A stretch of DNA of 64,000 nucleotides from Bacteroidales bacterium. Lineage in GTDB: Bacteria; Bacteroidota; Bacteroidia; Bacteroidales; F082. The stretch covers positions 1-64,000 of the forward strand of contig JANJXG010000008.1 in NCBI GenBank assembly GCA_024709145.1, given 5' to 3'. Shown here piece after piece: positions 8,608 through 17,294 of the stretch. The notes beneath the pieces were generated by a model. The model made no database searches and had not been told where the DNA came from. It saw only the letters and a list, made by a program, of their open reading frames with translations. The first letter of the stretch is position 1; the number at the start of each line of letters is the position of its first letter. The position numbers and the translations under genes are program-made.

Positions 8608-9321
8608 ATGCATATCATGGAAAAACGGAATCTATCATCCATTGGGATCATCTCCAAAAAAGAAAACCTTGCCTCCGTTGAGCACAACACCAACAGCCAT
8701 GCCCTGGTTTTAGAATCACTGTTCCCGTTTCCCGGCTACAACGGCACAACAGTACCCGACCGTACCGATCCCCGCGCTTTGTTTCTGGTGACAAAATCCC
8801 TTCATAAAGACGACAAGATCATCCGCGCCATCCAAAACATCAAAACAGGTTTTCCGCATCATTTCGATGGCGCACCCGGCAATGTGACCCTTTATAACGA
8901 ACTCACGGGTGCCATCCGTATCAAGCACCTTGCCTACGAACAAATTGGTTCGCTCGTGGAGGCCTTTGAAAAATACGGCATCGAATTTGCCCGTGAAAAA
9001 AAGGTGGCTGAATACAGCTCGATCATTCACATCACTAAATATTTTCAGATGGAAGGAGTTGATGAAGGCCTTTTTGCAGATAAATTCTGGAAGGGAATGT
9101 TCTATGTGCAAATTCCGGTAAAGCTTAGCTGGGCCGCTTTTGAAAAAATCACCATGGATATCAAGCACAATGTTGAAGACCGTGATTTTGATGCCGCACT
9201 GACTTCTATGTATGATGAAAATGGCCTTGTTGACCTGGTGCGTATTTATGATGAACATTGCAGCACCGAGAAACTGACTTTTATCCGAAAAAAATACCTC
9301 GAAGCGATTAAATACCTCTAA
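8608..9321 (+). CDS. conserved hypothetical protein
   Basis: Soluble 237-residue protein without signal peptide, membrane segment or recognisable catalytic motif. A second ATG lies three codons in (8617) and could be the true start. Composition is rich in charged residues with alternating helices and strands; it contains paired phrases such as ALFLVTKSLHK and IRIKHLAYEQIGS. I do not recognise a family. It is 65 nt downstream of the methyltransferase string and 26 nt upstream of the mechanosensitive channel gene, so it may share a transcript with the channel. Confidence 0.75.
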   Translation: MHIMEKRNLSSIGIISKKENLASVEHNTNSHALVLESLFPFPGYNGTTVPDRTDPRALFLVTKSLHKDDKIIRAIQNIKTGFPHHFDGAPGNVTLYNELTGAIRIKHLAYEQIGSLVEAFEKYGIEFAREKKVAEYSSIIHITKYFQMEGVDEGLFADKFWKGMFYVQIPVKLSWAAFEKITMDIKHNVEDRDFDAALTSMYDENGLVDLVRIYDEHCSTEKLTFIRKKYLEAIKYL

Positions 9322-9347
9322 TCACGACAACATCATTTATTCTGTTT

Positions 9348-10625
9348 ATGTTTAACGAATTCATACAGCTCTTTCGGGAGCTGTTTCTTTCTCTGAACTT
9401 TTCACCCAGCCAGGCAAGCATGCTTTCGGAGGGTACTGCCTTCGTCAGTCTGCTTTTGCTGGCCGGAGTTGCCTATTATGTGGCCTGGTTTATTCTCAAA
9501 CGGACGGTAATCAGCCTCATTCAGCGCAGCGACAATCATTTCGACGACATCCTTGTCAAGAACAAAGTTATCAGCCGGTTCTCTTACTTTGTTCCTTCCT
9601 TCATTGTCAGCAAATTCGCTGCATATACGCTTCCCAGCTTTGAAAATGCCGTGGCATCTGTTCAAAAAACGATCGAAGTCTATGTAATTTTTGTCGTCAT
9701 GCTTTTGTTAAGTGCCATTGTTTCTTCGCTTTACGATTTCTATAACACCCTTGATGTTTCGAAAAACAAACCCATCAAGGGTTTCGCACAAGTGTTGAAG
9801 CTCATTGTGTTTGTGGTGGGAGGACTGATGATCATTGCCACCTTGCTTAACCAAAACATTGGAAACCTTGTGATTGGATTGGGAACCCTTTCAGCGGTTC
9901 TGATGCTTGTTTTCAAAGACCCGATTCTTGGTTTTGTAGGAGGCTTGCAGCTTTCGCTGAATGATATGGTACGCCTTGGCGATTGGATCAGCATGCCCAA
10001 ATATGGTGCCGATGGCGATGTGCTCGAAATTACCCTCACCACGGTGAAGGTTCAGAATTTCGATAAAACCATCACCACCATACCCACCTATGCCCTTGTT
10101 TCGGATTCGTTTACCAATTGGCGCGGCATGGCTGAATCGGGCGGAAGAAGGGTGAAGCGTCATATCAGTCTGGACATGGAAAGTGTGAGGTTTTGTGATC
10201 AGGGAATGCTCCGGAAATTTGAACAGTTTCAGTTGATCAGCGCATATCTCACCGCTAAAGAAAATGAGATCAGGCAGTTTAACAACCAGCATGGTGTTGA
10301 CGAAACCACGCTTGTGAATGGCCGCCGCCAGACCAACCTGGGTGTTTTCAGGGCATACCTGAAAGAATACCTCAAGGCACACCCTCTGGTACACAAAGAG
10401 ATGTCGGTATTGGTTCGTCAACTTCAGCCTTCGGAGAAAGGCATCCCGATGGAAGTGTATTTTTTCAGTCGAAAACAAGCCTGGGCTGAATATGAAGACC
10501 TGCAGAGCGATGTCTTCGATCACATTCTGGCAGTGATACCAGAGTTTGGTCTCAGGGTGTTTCAAAACCCTTCGGGTGCAGGGCTGGAAAAAGCATTGGT
10601 GCAATTGAAACAACCCACAAGCTGA
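9348..10625 (+). CDS. MscS-family mechanosensitive channel (YbdG-like)
   Basis: Protein of 425 residues with a hydrophobic N-terminal half (helices about 33-54, 66-85, 104-130, 150-170 and 175-200) and the MscS channel domain around 185-290, including VFKDPILGFVGGLQL, the pore-lining helix region, and NDMVRLGDWISMP. The C-terminal cytoplasmic part has the long insert seen in the YbdG/YnaI subgroup. It should release solutes on osmotic down-shock at the inner membrane. It ends 103 nt before tRNA-Asp, which has its own promoter. Confidence 0.92.
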   Translation: MFNEFIQLFRELFLSLNFSPSQASMLSEGTAFVSLLLLAGVAYYVAWFILKRTVISLIQRSDNHFDDILVKNKVISRFSYFVPSFIVSKFAAYTLPSFENAVASVQKTIEVYVIFVVMLLLSAIVSSLYDFYNTLDVSKNKPIKGFAQVLKLIVFVVGGLMIIATLLNQNIGNLVIGLGTLSAVLMLVFKDPILGFVGGLQLSLNDMVRLGDWISMPKYGADGDVLEITLTTVKVQNFDKTITTIPTYALVSDSFTNWRGMAESGGRRVKRHISLDMESVRFCDQGMLRKFEQFQLISAYLTAKENEIRQFNNQHGVDETTLVNGRRQTNLGVFRAYLKEYLKAHPLVHKEMSVLVRQLQPSEKGIPMEVYFFSRKQAWAEYEDLQSDVFDHILAVIPEFGLRVFQNPSGAGLEKALVQLKQPTS

Positions 10626-10659
10626 TAGAAAGGAAATCTTAAAAAAATTTCGTTGAATG

Positions 10660-10690
10660 CTTGCGGTATTCAAAAAAGGTGTTACTTTTG
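10660..10690 (+). promoter_or_regulatory. promoter of tRNA-Asp
   Basis: CTTG at 10660-10663 and TACTTTTG at 10683-10690 are separated by exactly 19 nt, the ideal Bacteroidota spacing. It sits 38 nt upstream of the mature tRNA 5-prime end. Confidence 0.6.
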
Positions 10691-10728
10691 CACACGCTTT
10701 TGAAGCAAACAAAGTTCTTTAAGAAATT

Positions 10729-10802
10729 GGATCGGTAGTTCAGTTGGTTAGAATACGTGCCTGTCACGCACGGGGTCGCGGGTTCGAGTCCCGTCCGGTC
10801 CG
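10729..10802 (+). tRNA. tRNA-Asp(GTC)
   Basis: A 74-nt cloverleaf: acceptor stem GGATCGG pairs with CCGGTCC with one T-G wobble, discriminator G at 10802. The anticodon stem CGTGC/GCACG encloses a CTGTCAC loop with anticodon GTC at 10763-10765. The T arm contains the GGTTCGAGTCC block. CCA is not encoded. A strong terminator follows directly. Confidence 0.97.
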
Positions 10803-10805
10803 CTA

Positions 10806-10840
10806 AAATCCTGTAAATCATTGATTTACGGGATTTTTTT
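10806..10840 (+). terminator. intrinsic terminator after tRNA-Asp
   Basis: The arms AAATCCTGTAAATCA and TGATTTACGGGATTT form a near-perfect 15-bp stem (one T-G wobble), followed by a T tract to 10840. Confidence 0.9.
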
Positions 10841-11142
10841 ATATCATGGAAAACTTTTACTAAAAGCCTTCTCCCGGCTTTCCTCCCAATCACAGTTGAG
10901 CAGCAATTTCGTTGTTGATTTGATTTTAAAAGAAGAAGATTTATCCACCGGGCTTGTAGACAAATGAGCTGTTAAAAATCGGTTACTTTTCAACCATTCA
11001 GGTTAAAATGGTGGAAGATGGAGCCTCTAACAACAATTGTAACTATGAAGTTGACTTAAAGGAAATTTCATTAGAAACTTACCATATCCGGTAATGCCAA
11101 ATCGAGATACCGCTAACCAGCTGTATAAGAAATGAATGAAGA
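10841..11142. other. intergenic, no gene seen
   Basis: About 300 nt between the tRNA terminator and the 3-prime end of the TetR gene. A weak dyad (ACCATT ... AATGGT near 11000-11020) is present, but nothing functional can be supported. Confidence 0.5.
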
Positions 11143-11781
11143 TTACCTGCTTAACTTTTGATCAAGTACTGTGTTCCCTTTGTCGGTAAGATAAGGTTTC
11201 ATGGTAGAAAAAACACCCTGCAAATACAATAACTTGACTTCAGGGTAAGATTTATTTGAATCGTAAATTTCCAAGCTTGCCAACCAGGTGGTCAAAAGAT
11301 TGAGGTAAGTAAACATGAACACTTTAAAATTCTGATCTTCCAGAATTTCAGGTTTTAATTCTTCATTGTCGATGAGTAGATGAAGCATTTGCCTGATCGT
11401 TTCATAATCAGCTTTGTAACTTGCTAAAACATGATTAAATAGTTCACTTTGATTTCTTACCACGGAGAGCACGTATCTGATCGCAGAACGGTAATCATAT
11501 TGCAAATCCATGATTCTGGAAGTTAGATCAAACAAAACAGACAAATTGAATTCACCTTCAATTTCATGAATCAGGGCATCAACTTTCAGCTGATAATCGG
11601 CGGCAATGGCTACAAAAAGATGGTCTTTGGTAGGAAAATGATAGGTCAGTCTGCCGAGTGTAATATTAATGGTTGAGGCAAGGTTTCCAAGGGTAAGATT
11701 CAGTCCGAGTTCATTAAAAGCATTTTTTGACTCAATAAGCAACATCTCTCTGGATGCTTTTCCTTTTGCGTAGCTACTCAT
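11143..11781 (-). CDS. TetR-family transcriptional regulator
   Basis: Protein of 212 residues. The N-terminal helix-turn-helix is seen in the segment around residues 30-55, including NLASTINITLGRLTYHFPTK, with the Y-H-F-x-x-K ending typical of TetR proteins; the rest is an all-helical ligand-binding domain without recognisable ligand residues. It would repress one or more promoters until a small molecule binds. No divergent partner is adjacent: the neighbouring barrel gene upstream is on the same strand and ends 334 nt away, so the target cannot be assigned. Confidence 0.88.
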   Translation of the reverse strand: MSSYAKGKASREMLLIESKNAFNELGLNLTLGNLASTINITLGRLTYHFPTKDHLFVAIAADYQLKVDALIHEIEGEFNLSVLFDLTSRIMDLQYDYRSAIRYVLSVVRNQSELFNHVLASYKADYETIRQMLHLLIDNEELKPEILEDQNFKVFMFTYLNLLTTWLASLEIYDSNKSYPEVKLLYLQGVFSTMKPYLTDKGNTVLDQKLSR

Positions 11782-12115
11782 ATGACATATTTTTTATACT
11801 TTCTCCCAAAAAATCAATTCTTAATCGGTCTGCAAGAACTACTTTTATTTAGCGTATCGCAGCTGATGCCTGAAGCAAAGGCAAAATTAAAAATATTTTA
11901 ATGGAAACCTCATAACATAGTTGATTAAACCGACAATCAGCTGGTTTTAGCGGGTTTTTTACGAAAGAACGGCCATCGCTGCATCTTGCAACAGCGATTG
12001 ACCAGCGTACCTTTATTAATTCAGTCAAATCGAACCATTAAAAAGGTTTATTTTCAATCTATCCACAAACGTTGCGAAAATTATTTGCAACGAAGGCATG
12101 GCATTACAATTCGCT
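11782..12115. other. intergenic upstream of TetR gene
   Basis: 334 nt holding the presumed minus-strand promoter of the TetR gene. A plus-strand frame crossing the region (11986-12300) overlaps the barrel gene antisense and looks random. Confidence 0.5.
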
Positions 12116-13375
12116 TCAGAACACTTCCTGCAAACCAAAATAAAGACCCTTTGAGCCATCACTTCCAAATCCTAGATCAACACAAATGTTTGTTCTGGTT
12201 TCTTTCGACATTTTTATACGTAAACCTGCACCATAGCCAAACGCAAAAGCTTCGCCCAGGGATTGACCGGCATATTTATTGTCGGCTGTCAGCGTATTAA
12301 GAAAAACCACCCCGCCCAGGAAACCGGATGATGAAAGTCTGAATCTGTATTCTGCTTCGCCATAAATATAGTTTCGTCCCCTGAATCTTCCCTGAATAAA
12401 ACCTCTGCCGCTTCTGTTGTAGGTATCCCAACCCAACGAAGGTAAGGCAAGATAAGGAACAGTGCCCGAAAGTATGAGGCTACTCATGAGCCAAACTGCA
12501 AGGTGATGTTTTTCTTCCTCAAGTGTGAAGTACTTTCTAAACTCCATCAGAAGCTGAGTGCTGTTCTTATCACTTCCAAAAATCTGATTATTAAGCCTGA
12601 ACCCAATATCGGCATACAAACCTTGATATGCATTCACCGAATTGTCACGGTCATCATACACCGTGCGTATCATCAACCCATTGGTTGTGTATTTGTCTGG
12701 TGAATAACCCTCAACAAGACTGTAGATATAATGAGAAGTGAGAAGTTGGTCGCCATTAAGGTTCAATCGCAAATCTTCAATATCCCAGTGGTAATCCAAT
12801 GCAAAACCAAATCCTGCATATAAACGCTGATGAACCCTGCGGAAAACTGTTTCGTAAAGTCTGAGATAGTTAAAGTTCATTGGTTGAGATCCGTTATCAT
12901 TATCCAGCAACAATCCCCCAAAGGCTAAAACAGGCGGAAAATCAAAAATACCCAAACCATAGGTAGGTTGAGTAAAAAGCAATAACCGCCAATCGCCTTG
13001 AATTATCCAATTATCTTTGCTTGTATAAATATTGTGACGAATATTTACATTTTTCTGACTTTTGGAGGTCAGCTGTACATTCGCTAAAACAGTAGAAAGG
13101 TGGGTATGCCTACTACTGTCGAGTAAAATGGCTGGTGCCAGACCAACACCTACCAAAAAACCATTGGCAGGTGCATACCCAATAATTGGTAAAATGGGTA
13201 AGTACAACTTCCGAATAACCAAACTATCTGTATTTTCTGCATTTTCTGACGAAAAAAAATCGCCCAAATCCTTCTGCAAATGGTGATCCGATTTTGTCAC
13301 CTGAGAACTAAGCGGTAAACCGGCTAACAACATCAAACCTAAAATTGACAAAACAATAATCTTTCGACCCGGCAT
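12116..13375 (-). CDS. BamA/TamA-type outer-membrane barrel without POTRA domains
   Basis: Protein of 419 residues with an N-terminal signal peptide (about 1-25). After a short linker a beta-barrel follows, starting near ANGFLVGVGLAP, with repeated amphipathic strands and late blocks SGRGFIQGRFRGRNYIYGEAEYR resembling the Omp85 signature region (only key residues R-x-R-G cited) and a GYGAGLRIKMSK strand near the end. The length leaves no room for POTRA repeats, so it is a barrel-only surface-antigen (bacterial surface antigen/D15) protein of unknown cargo. It ends in V-F. A good promoter lies just upstream. Confidence 0.8.
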   Translation of the reverse strand: MPGRKIIVLSILGLMLLAGLPLSSQVTKSDHHLQKDLGDFFSSENAENTDSLVIRKLYLPILPIIGYAPANGFLVGVGLAPAILLDSSRHTHLSTVLANVQLTSKSQKNVNIRHNIYTSKDNWIIQGDWRLLLFTQPTYGLGIFDFPPVLAFGGLLLDNDNGSQPMNFNYLRLYETVFRRVHQRLYAGFGFALDYHWDIEDLRLNLNGDQLLTSHYIYSLVEGYSPDKYTTNGLMIRTVYDDRDNSVNAYQGLYADIGFRLNNQIFGSDKNSTQLLMEFRKYFTLEEEKHHLAVWLMSSLILSGTVPYLALPSLGWDTYNRSGRGFIQGRFRGRNYIYGEAEYRFRLSSSGFLGGVVFLNTLTADNKYAGQSLGEAFAFGYGAGLRIKMSKETRTNICVDLGFGSDGSKGLYFGLQEVF

Positions 13376-13398
13376 AGTTAAGTTTCTTAAGTCGGGCT

Positions 13399-13431
13399 CA
13401 AAAATACCATTTTTATCATGTCAAAAACAAA
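13399..13431 (-). promoter_or_regulatory. promoter of Omp85-like gene
   Basis: On the minus strand TTTG (13428-13431) and TATTTTTG (13399-13406) are separated by 21 nt; transcription would start about 17 nt before the ATG. Confidence 0.45.
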
Positions 13432-13732
13432 TATTTTTTTCTGAAAATGATGCAACCCATTACAGACGGAAGTATTCAAAATTAAATAAAAGACCAATGT
13501 CGGGTCTCACCTAAGTCATATAAATGTCATTCCAGCGAAAATCAAAGCTAACCTAAACTCTTATTTACCATTATATTAATCAGACACACAAGTTGATTAG
13601 CTTTTAACAAACAACTTAATAATACTAATACATACAAGGTTAACAACATAAAAACATCTGGCTAAGAATACATAATGCAGCAGTTTAATTTATAATTCAA
13701 ATTGAAAAAAATATTTTTGTTTGAAATTTATT

Positions 13733-13740
13733 TACTTTTG
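13733..13740 (+). promoter_or_regulatory. -7 element candidate for barrel/PCMD pair
   Basis: TACTTTTG matches TAnnTTTG and is followed by about 65 nt of leader before the ATG at 13810. No TTTG lies at the ideal -33 distance. Confidence 0.35.
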
Positions 13741-13809
13741 CTTTGTAGATTTTAAATTCCATCGCTTTACTTTTTACTCAACCCTAATTGTAACTTAAAA
13801 CAAATTGAA

Positions 13810-14514
13810 ATGAAGAAAAATTTACTCATTCTGATCCTAATCTCGTCATGGGTGTTTTTTCCACAGCTACTTTTTTCTCAGGGAAGCGGAGGTTTAGACA
13901 TTGTTAAGGGCACCCAGAATTTTGGTTTATCATTCTCACTCAGTGCCAAAACGATCGAAAACGACAATCAATTAATTCAATACGTCCATCAATCACGCAA
14001 CAATGCGTGGAATGTTTCCGCTGAGGGAGGTTATACCGTTGCGAACTATTTGAATACAGGACTTCGGTTAAGCCTTGGGCAAACAAGTGAGAGTTCAGAA
14101 ATAACACCTCTCAACGGAACGATCGGCGATGTGGAAGCTTTTTCCAGATCATTCACCATTGCCCCCTATCTCATGTGGTATATCCCCATTGGTAAAAGTC
14201 ATTTTATGTATCTCACCAACAGGGTTGAGTTGCTTTACAAATACGAAAGTAAGCTTAAAGAAACCACTACCGAGGAAATATTGAACCGGCAACACTACAC
14301 CATTCACAAAGCGGGTGTTGGACTAAGACCGGGTGTTTTGGTACTTGTCCAGGAGGGTTTCGGTTTTGAGGTGTCGTTAAATGTACTTGGTTTCACCTAT
14401 AATTATGAAACAAACACAAATACCGGCAAACCAGAGACAAGAAAAACAGAAACAGATATTGACCTTAAACTCGATATTCTGAAGCTTAATCTTGGATTTA
14501 GTTACTATTTCTAA
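13810..14514 (+). CDS. outer-membrane beta-barrel protein
   Basis: Protein of 234 residues with a signal peptide (about 1-24, ending near LLFSQ). The mature part alternates hydrophobic and polar residues in eight or so strands and ends GFSYYF with the terminal Phe typical of outer-membrane barrels. It belongs to the general small-barrel type abundant in Bacteroidota. No enzymatic motif is seen. The next gene begins 12 nt later and encodes a lipoprotein, so the two probably act together at the outer membrane. Confidence 0.8.
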   Translation: MKKNLLILILISSWVFFPQLLFSQGSGGLDIVKGTQNFGLSFSLSAKTIENDNQLIQYVHQSRNNAWNVSAEGGYTVANYLNTGLRLSLGQTSESSEITPLNGTIGDVEAFSRSFTIAPYLMWYIPIGKSHFMYLTNRVELLYKYESKLKETTTEEILNRQHYTIHKAGVGLRPGVLVLVQEGFGFEVSLNVLGFTYNYETNTNTGKPETRKTETDIDLKLDILKLNLGFSYYF

Positions 14515-14526
14515 AACCTTGAAAAC

Positions 14527-15582
14527 ATGAAAAAACTCATTTTTACACTTAGCTTGTTAGCAACCTCGGTACTCCTGATCGTTTCCTGCGTAAAAGACGA
14601 TCATTTTGGCAAGTCTGCCATCAACAACATCCACTATTTCACCATTAAAAACCAGGTGGGTGTCACCAAAATAAGCCGCGACAGTCTTTCGATCCAGATC
14701 ATGATGCCCAATAATGCCAACCTGACAGAGTTGATGGTTGATTCGGTTGTAATTTCATCCTACGCCACCATCAATTATCCGAAAGGGACAGGCTTTGACG
14801 GATCAACCCCCGTCGAAGTGCGTGTAACAGCCGAAAACGGTGAGCTTGCCATTTACACCCTTTTGGTTGAGAAAGAACCCCTGACACCACAACTCGAAAA
14901 TTCCAGTTTCGCGCAATGGTATTTGGTGCCGGGAAAAGATTACAAAGAACCCGGAATCAATGCCGGCTCAACGATCTGGGCAACCGGTAATGCCGGAACC
15001 GTCACACTTGGCTCACCCAATGCAGTGCCCGTCACCATCGAAGGCAAGAGTGCAGTTCAGCTCAAAACCATCAACTTACCTCTCGGACAATTACTCGGGC
15101 AAGGGATGGCCGCAGGCACTATTTTTACCGGGAAGTTTGAACTCAATATTGCCCAGCCTCTCCTGTCGACTAAGTTCGGGATTCCCTTTGTGGCCCGCCC
15201 CAAAGGTTTTTCTGTGAAATACAGCTACGACCCCGGTGAAGTATATAAAAACGGTTATGGCACTGTGCTTGACAAAGTTGACTCCTGTGATATGTACATA
15301 CTGCTTGAGTACAAACAAGGTGATGTGGTTAAGAGGATTGCCACTGCCTGGATCAGAGACGGGCAAACTGTTGAGAACCTGACTGACATTTCAGAGAGTT
15401 TTACCTATGGACCACTTCCCGCTGGCACACCATCGTATCAGCTTCCGGCCGGTGGTTTTGGTTTGGCTACCGATGAAATCAATCAAATCACGGTGGTTTT
15501 CAGCTCCAGTGCCAATGGTGCCAACTTTGAAGGGGGAGTGAACAGCACACTCATTGTCACAGACCTGGCACTGATCTACTAA
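14527..15582 (+). CDS. PCMD-domain lipoprotein
   Basis: Protein of 351 residues with a lipoprotein signal, the lipobox Cys at about residue 21 (LLIVSC). Residues about 30-120 form a beta-sandwich (cadherin-like/DUF5018-type appearance, ending AIYTLLVEK). The segment from about 125 to 350 resembles the putative carbohydrate metabolism domain (PCMD): it opens with ENSSFAQWY and contains KFGIPFVARPKGF and DMYILLEYK. PCMD proteins are surface lipoproteins thought to bind glycans. It is 12 nt after the barrel gene and likely co-transcribed. Binding target unknown. Confidence 0.82.
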   Translation: MKKLIFTLSLLATSVLLIVSCVKDDHFGKSAINNIHYFTIKNQVGVTKISRDSLSIQIMMPNNANLTELMVDSVVISSYATINYPKGTGFDGSTPVEVRVTAENGELAIYTLLVEKEPLTPQLENSSFAQWYLVPGKDYKEPGINAGSTIWATGNAGTVTLGSPNAVPVTIEGKSAVQLKTINLPLGQLLGQGMAAGTIFTGKFELNIAQPLLSTKFGIPFVARPKGFSVKYSYDPGEVYKNGYGTVLDKVDSCDMYILLEYKQGDVVKRIATAWIRDGQTVENLTDISESFTYGPLPAGTPSYQLPAGGFGLATDEINQITVVFSSSANGANFEGGVNSTLIVTDLALIY

Positions 15583-15621
15583 CTTCGGGACAAAACCGCT
15601 AATGTTTGAATCAATTTTGTG

Positions 15622-15691
15622 ATGCATGCAGTAAATACGTATTCATATGCGTGCATTCATAAAAAGAAATATGTTTCTGCTGGCCAGAAAC
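15622..15691. repeat. two hairpins ahead of PagL-like gene
   Basis: ATGCATGCA (15622-15630) pairs with TGCGTGCAT (15648-15656) around a perfect AATACGTATT palindrome, and GTTTCTG (15673-15679) pairs with CAGAAAC (15685-15691) over a 5-nt loop. No T tract follows the first; they may form leader RNA structure or a weak terminator for the PCMD gene. Confidence 0.45.
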
Positions 15692-15802
15692 TTACAAGCG
15701 TTTAATTCATCCAAGCTAACATCAAAAACAGAAAACCAGAATCATTTAAAATATTTTTTAATTTTTAATTTAATTTTTTGACTGTATTTTAAAACTACAC
15801 CA

Positions 15803-16951
15803 ATGAACAGAAAATTTACACCTCTCAGGCTGGTTTTTATAACCTTAATTCTTTTTGCTTTCATTTTATCATCACCCGAAAGCCGTGCACAACAGGTACA
15901 AAACAAATTCAGGAACCTTGAAATCAAGTTGCATTCGGGCTTTCATATTTATTCCGGCGACAAGCTGGATGAAGCCCTGGACAACGGATATGGCGCTGTT
16001 GAGATACGATTGGGTTGGCCTGTACCAAAAAAGGACAGCTGGACAAATTACTACAACAATCCCACATATGGTTTCGGGGTGTATTCAGGTGCGCTTGGTA
16101 ATCCTGATCTTTTGGGCTCACCGAATGCGGTATTTGGTTTTATTTCCTTTCCATTAGGTAAAACCGACAAACACTACTTCATGATAGAACCTTCAGTCGG
16201 AATCACTTACGATATGAAGCCACACGATCCGGAGACAAACCCACTCAACGATGCCATCGGTTCACGTGCCGGTGTCTATTTTGATCTCAATGTAGGTGGC
16301 GTGCTTTGGGTGAACCGCGAGGTTGATTTCACTTACGGTTTCGATCTTTCACATTTCAGCAACGGCCGTACTTTTACACCCAACTACGGCCTCAATATGG
16401 CCGGATTCAATGTTGGGCTGCGCTATCATTTCAACCGTTCCCAAAACAAGCTCGACAACCGCTTCGTTCCCGACCTTGTGCTGCCTGCCAGGCCTCAAAA
16501 CCTTCCCAGGTTGAGCGACACCCTCGTCAACAGACACGGTATGAATATCTATGCAGCTGTTGGAACGACACAAAACGACAACGACGAAAACCGCTATTTC
16601 AATTCCACCGTTACCCTGGAATATGCTTACCGCCGCTCACTAAAGCACAGCTTCACCTTTGGATTCGACCTGATGTATGATGGAAGCCTTGAAAGAAACT
16701 ATCCTGAAACTTCAGAGCGCTTTTTGCTTGGTGTGCATCCTGGATATGACTTCAGCTTCTGGCGTTTCGACCTTCGGGCACAGGTTGGATTCTATCTGGG
16801 CGACAGCCGCGGAAAAGGGGTTTTCTACCTCCGTCCTGCTTTGCGTTACAACATCACCAAAAATTTCTTCGCCCAGGTTGGTCTCAAAACAAAGGATGGC
16901 GCAGCAGCCGACTGGGTTGAATATGGGTTAGGCATTCATCTTGGAAAGTAA
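15803..16951 (+). CDS. PagL-like lipid A 3-O-deacylase / acyloxyacyl hydrolase family
   Basis: Protein of 382 residues with a signal peptide (about 1-29, ending ESRAQ). The catalytic signature of the PagL family, His-x-Ser-Asn (HFSNGRTF, then NYGLN), lies near residue 185 inside an eight-stranded barrel. A second barrel-like segment fills the C-terminal 150 residues (HSFTFGFDLMYDG onward), so it is about twice the length of PagL itself, as is usual for Bacteroidota members. Expected role: removal of an acyl chain from lipid A at the outer membrane. A strong terminator follows. Confidence 0.85.
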   Translation: MNRKFTPLRLVFITLILFAFILSSPESRAQQVQNKFRNLEIKLHSGFHIYSGDKLDEALDNGYGAVEIRLGWPVPKKDSWTNYYNNPTYGFGVYSGALGNPDLLGSPNAVFGFISFPLGKTDKHYFMIEPSVGITYDMKPHDPETNPLNDAIGSRAGVYFDLNVGGVLWVNREVDFTYGFDLSHFSNGRTFTPNYGLNMAGFNVGLRYHFNRSQNKLDNRFVPDLVLPARPQNLPRLSDTLVNRHGMNIYAAVGTTQNDNDENRYFNSTVTLEYAYRRSLKHSFTFGFDLMYDGSLERNYPETSERFLLGVHPGYDFSFWRFDLRAQVGFYLGDSRGKGVFYLRPALRYNITKNFFAQVGLKTKDGAAADWVEYGLGIHLGK

Positions 16952-16986
16952 GCGTAACCTGAACTAACATAAAATATGCATGCAGC

Positions 16987-17019
16987 AGGCGGCTCATTTC
17001 AAATGGGCTGCCTTTTTTT
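16987..17019 (+). terminator. intrinsic terminator after PagL-like gene
   Basis: AGGCGGCTCA (16987-16996) pairs with TGGGCTGCCT (17004-17013) through ten pairs including two wobbles, followed by a run of seven T residues. Confidence 0.88.
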
Positions 17020-17066
17020 ACAGGCATTTAGTTTAGTGTCGTGAAGCACAATTATTTGTTTGGTTT

Positions 17067-17227
17067 CCTTAATTAGTGCTTGTCTTTATGGTCCAACGGC
17101 TTCGTTATGTTCGTCAATCATGTCAGTCATTTACATTAGTAAACTCCTGATATTCATTCCGCACATGCCTCGCCCTCGAACTTTAAAACGCAAGCACCTG
17201 ACATTATGGACAGACACTAATTAATGG
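17067..17227. mobile_element. MITE-like or insertion-sequence remnant (161 nt)
   Basis: The left end CCTTAATTAGTGCTTGTC and the right end, read on the opposite strand, CCATTAATTAGTGTCTGTCC form an imperfect inverted repeat of about 25 nt with the ends 161 nt apart. There is no transposase frame inside. The arrangement fits a non-autonomous element or the fused ends of a deleted insertion sequence. No clear target duplication was seen. Confidence 0.45.
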
Positions 17228-17235
17228 AAGGAATA

Positions 17236-17267
17236 CTTGCTTTAGGCATCAGGTTGAATTATCTTTA
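17236..17267 (+). promoter_or_regulatory. promoter candidate for glycerol dehydrogenase
   Basis: CTTG (17236-17239) and TATCTTTA (17260-17267) with a 20-nt spacer, 27 nt upstream of the ATG at 17295; it begins just outside the inverted-repeat element. Confidence 0.4.
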
Positions 17268-17294
17268 CACGACTTTCAAAACCATCTTTCAGAA

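Larger units (their letters stand above)
13376..13809. other. divergent promoter region
   Basis: 434 AT-rich nt between the minus-strand barrel gene and the plus-strand barrel/PCMD pair. It carries promoter candidates for both directions and no supported gene. Confidence 0.6.
16952..17294. other. intergenic with terminator, inverted-repeat element and promoter
   Basis: 343 nt without a gene. It holds a terminator (16987-17019), a MITE-like inverted-repeat element (17067-17227) and the promoter candidate of the alcohol dehydrogenase gene. Confidence 0.6.

Noticed and set aside
9891-10712. 273-residue minus-strand frame opposite the MscS gene
   Set aside because: It lies antisense to a protein with clear MscS motifs and runs into the tRNA promoter region; its composition is not protein-like.
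10729-10840. tRNA-Asp as an integration site for a mobile element
   Set aside because: No repeat of the tRNA 3-prime end and no integrase or phage-like gene was noticed downstream; a normal terminator follows.
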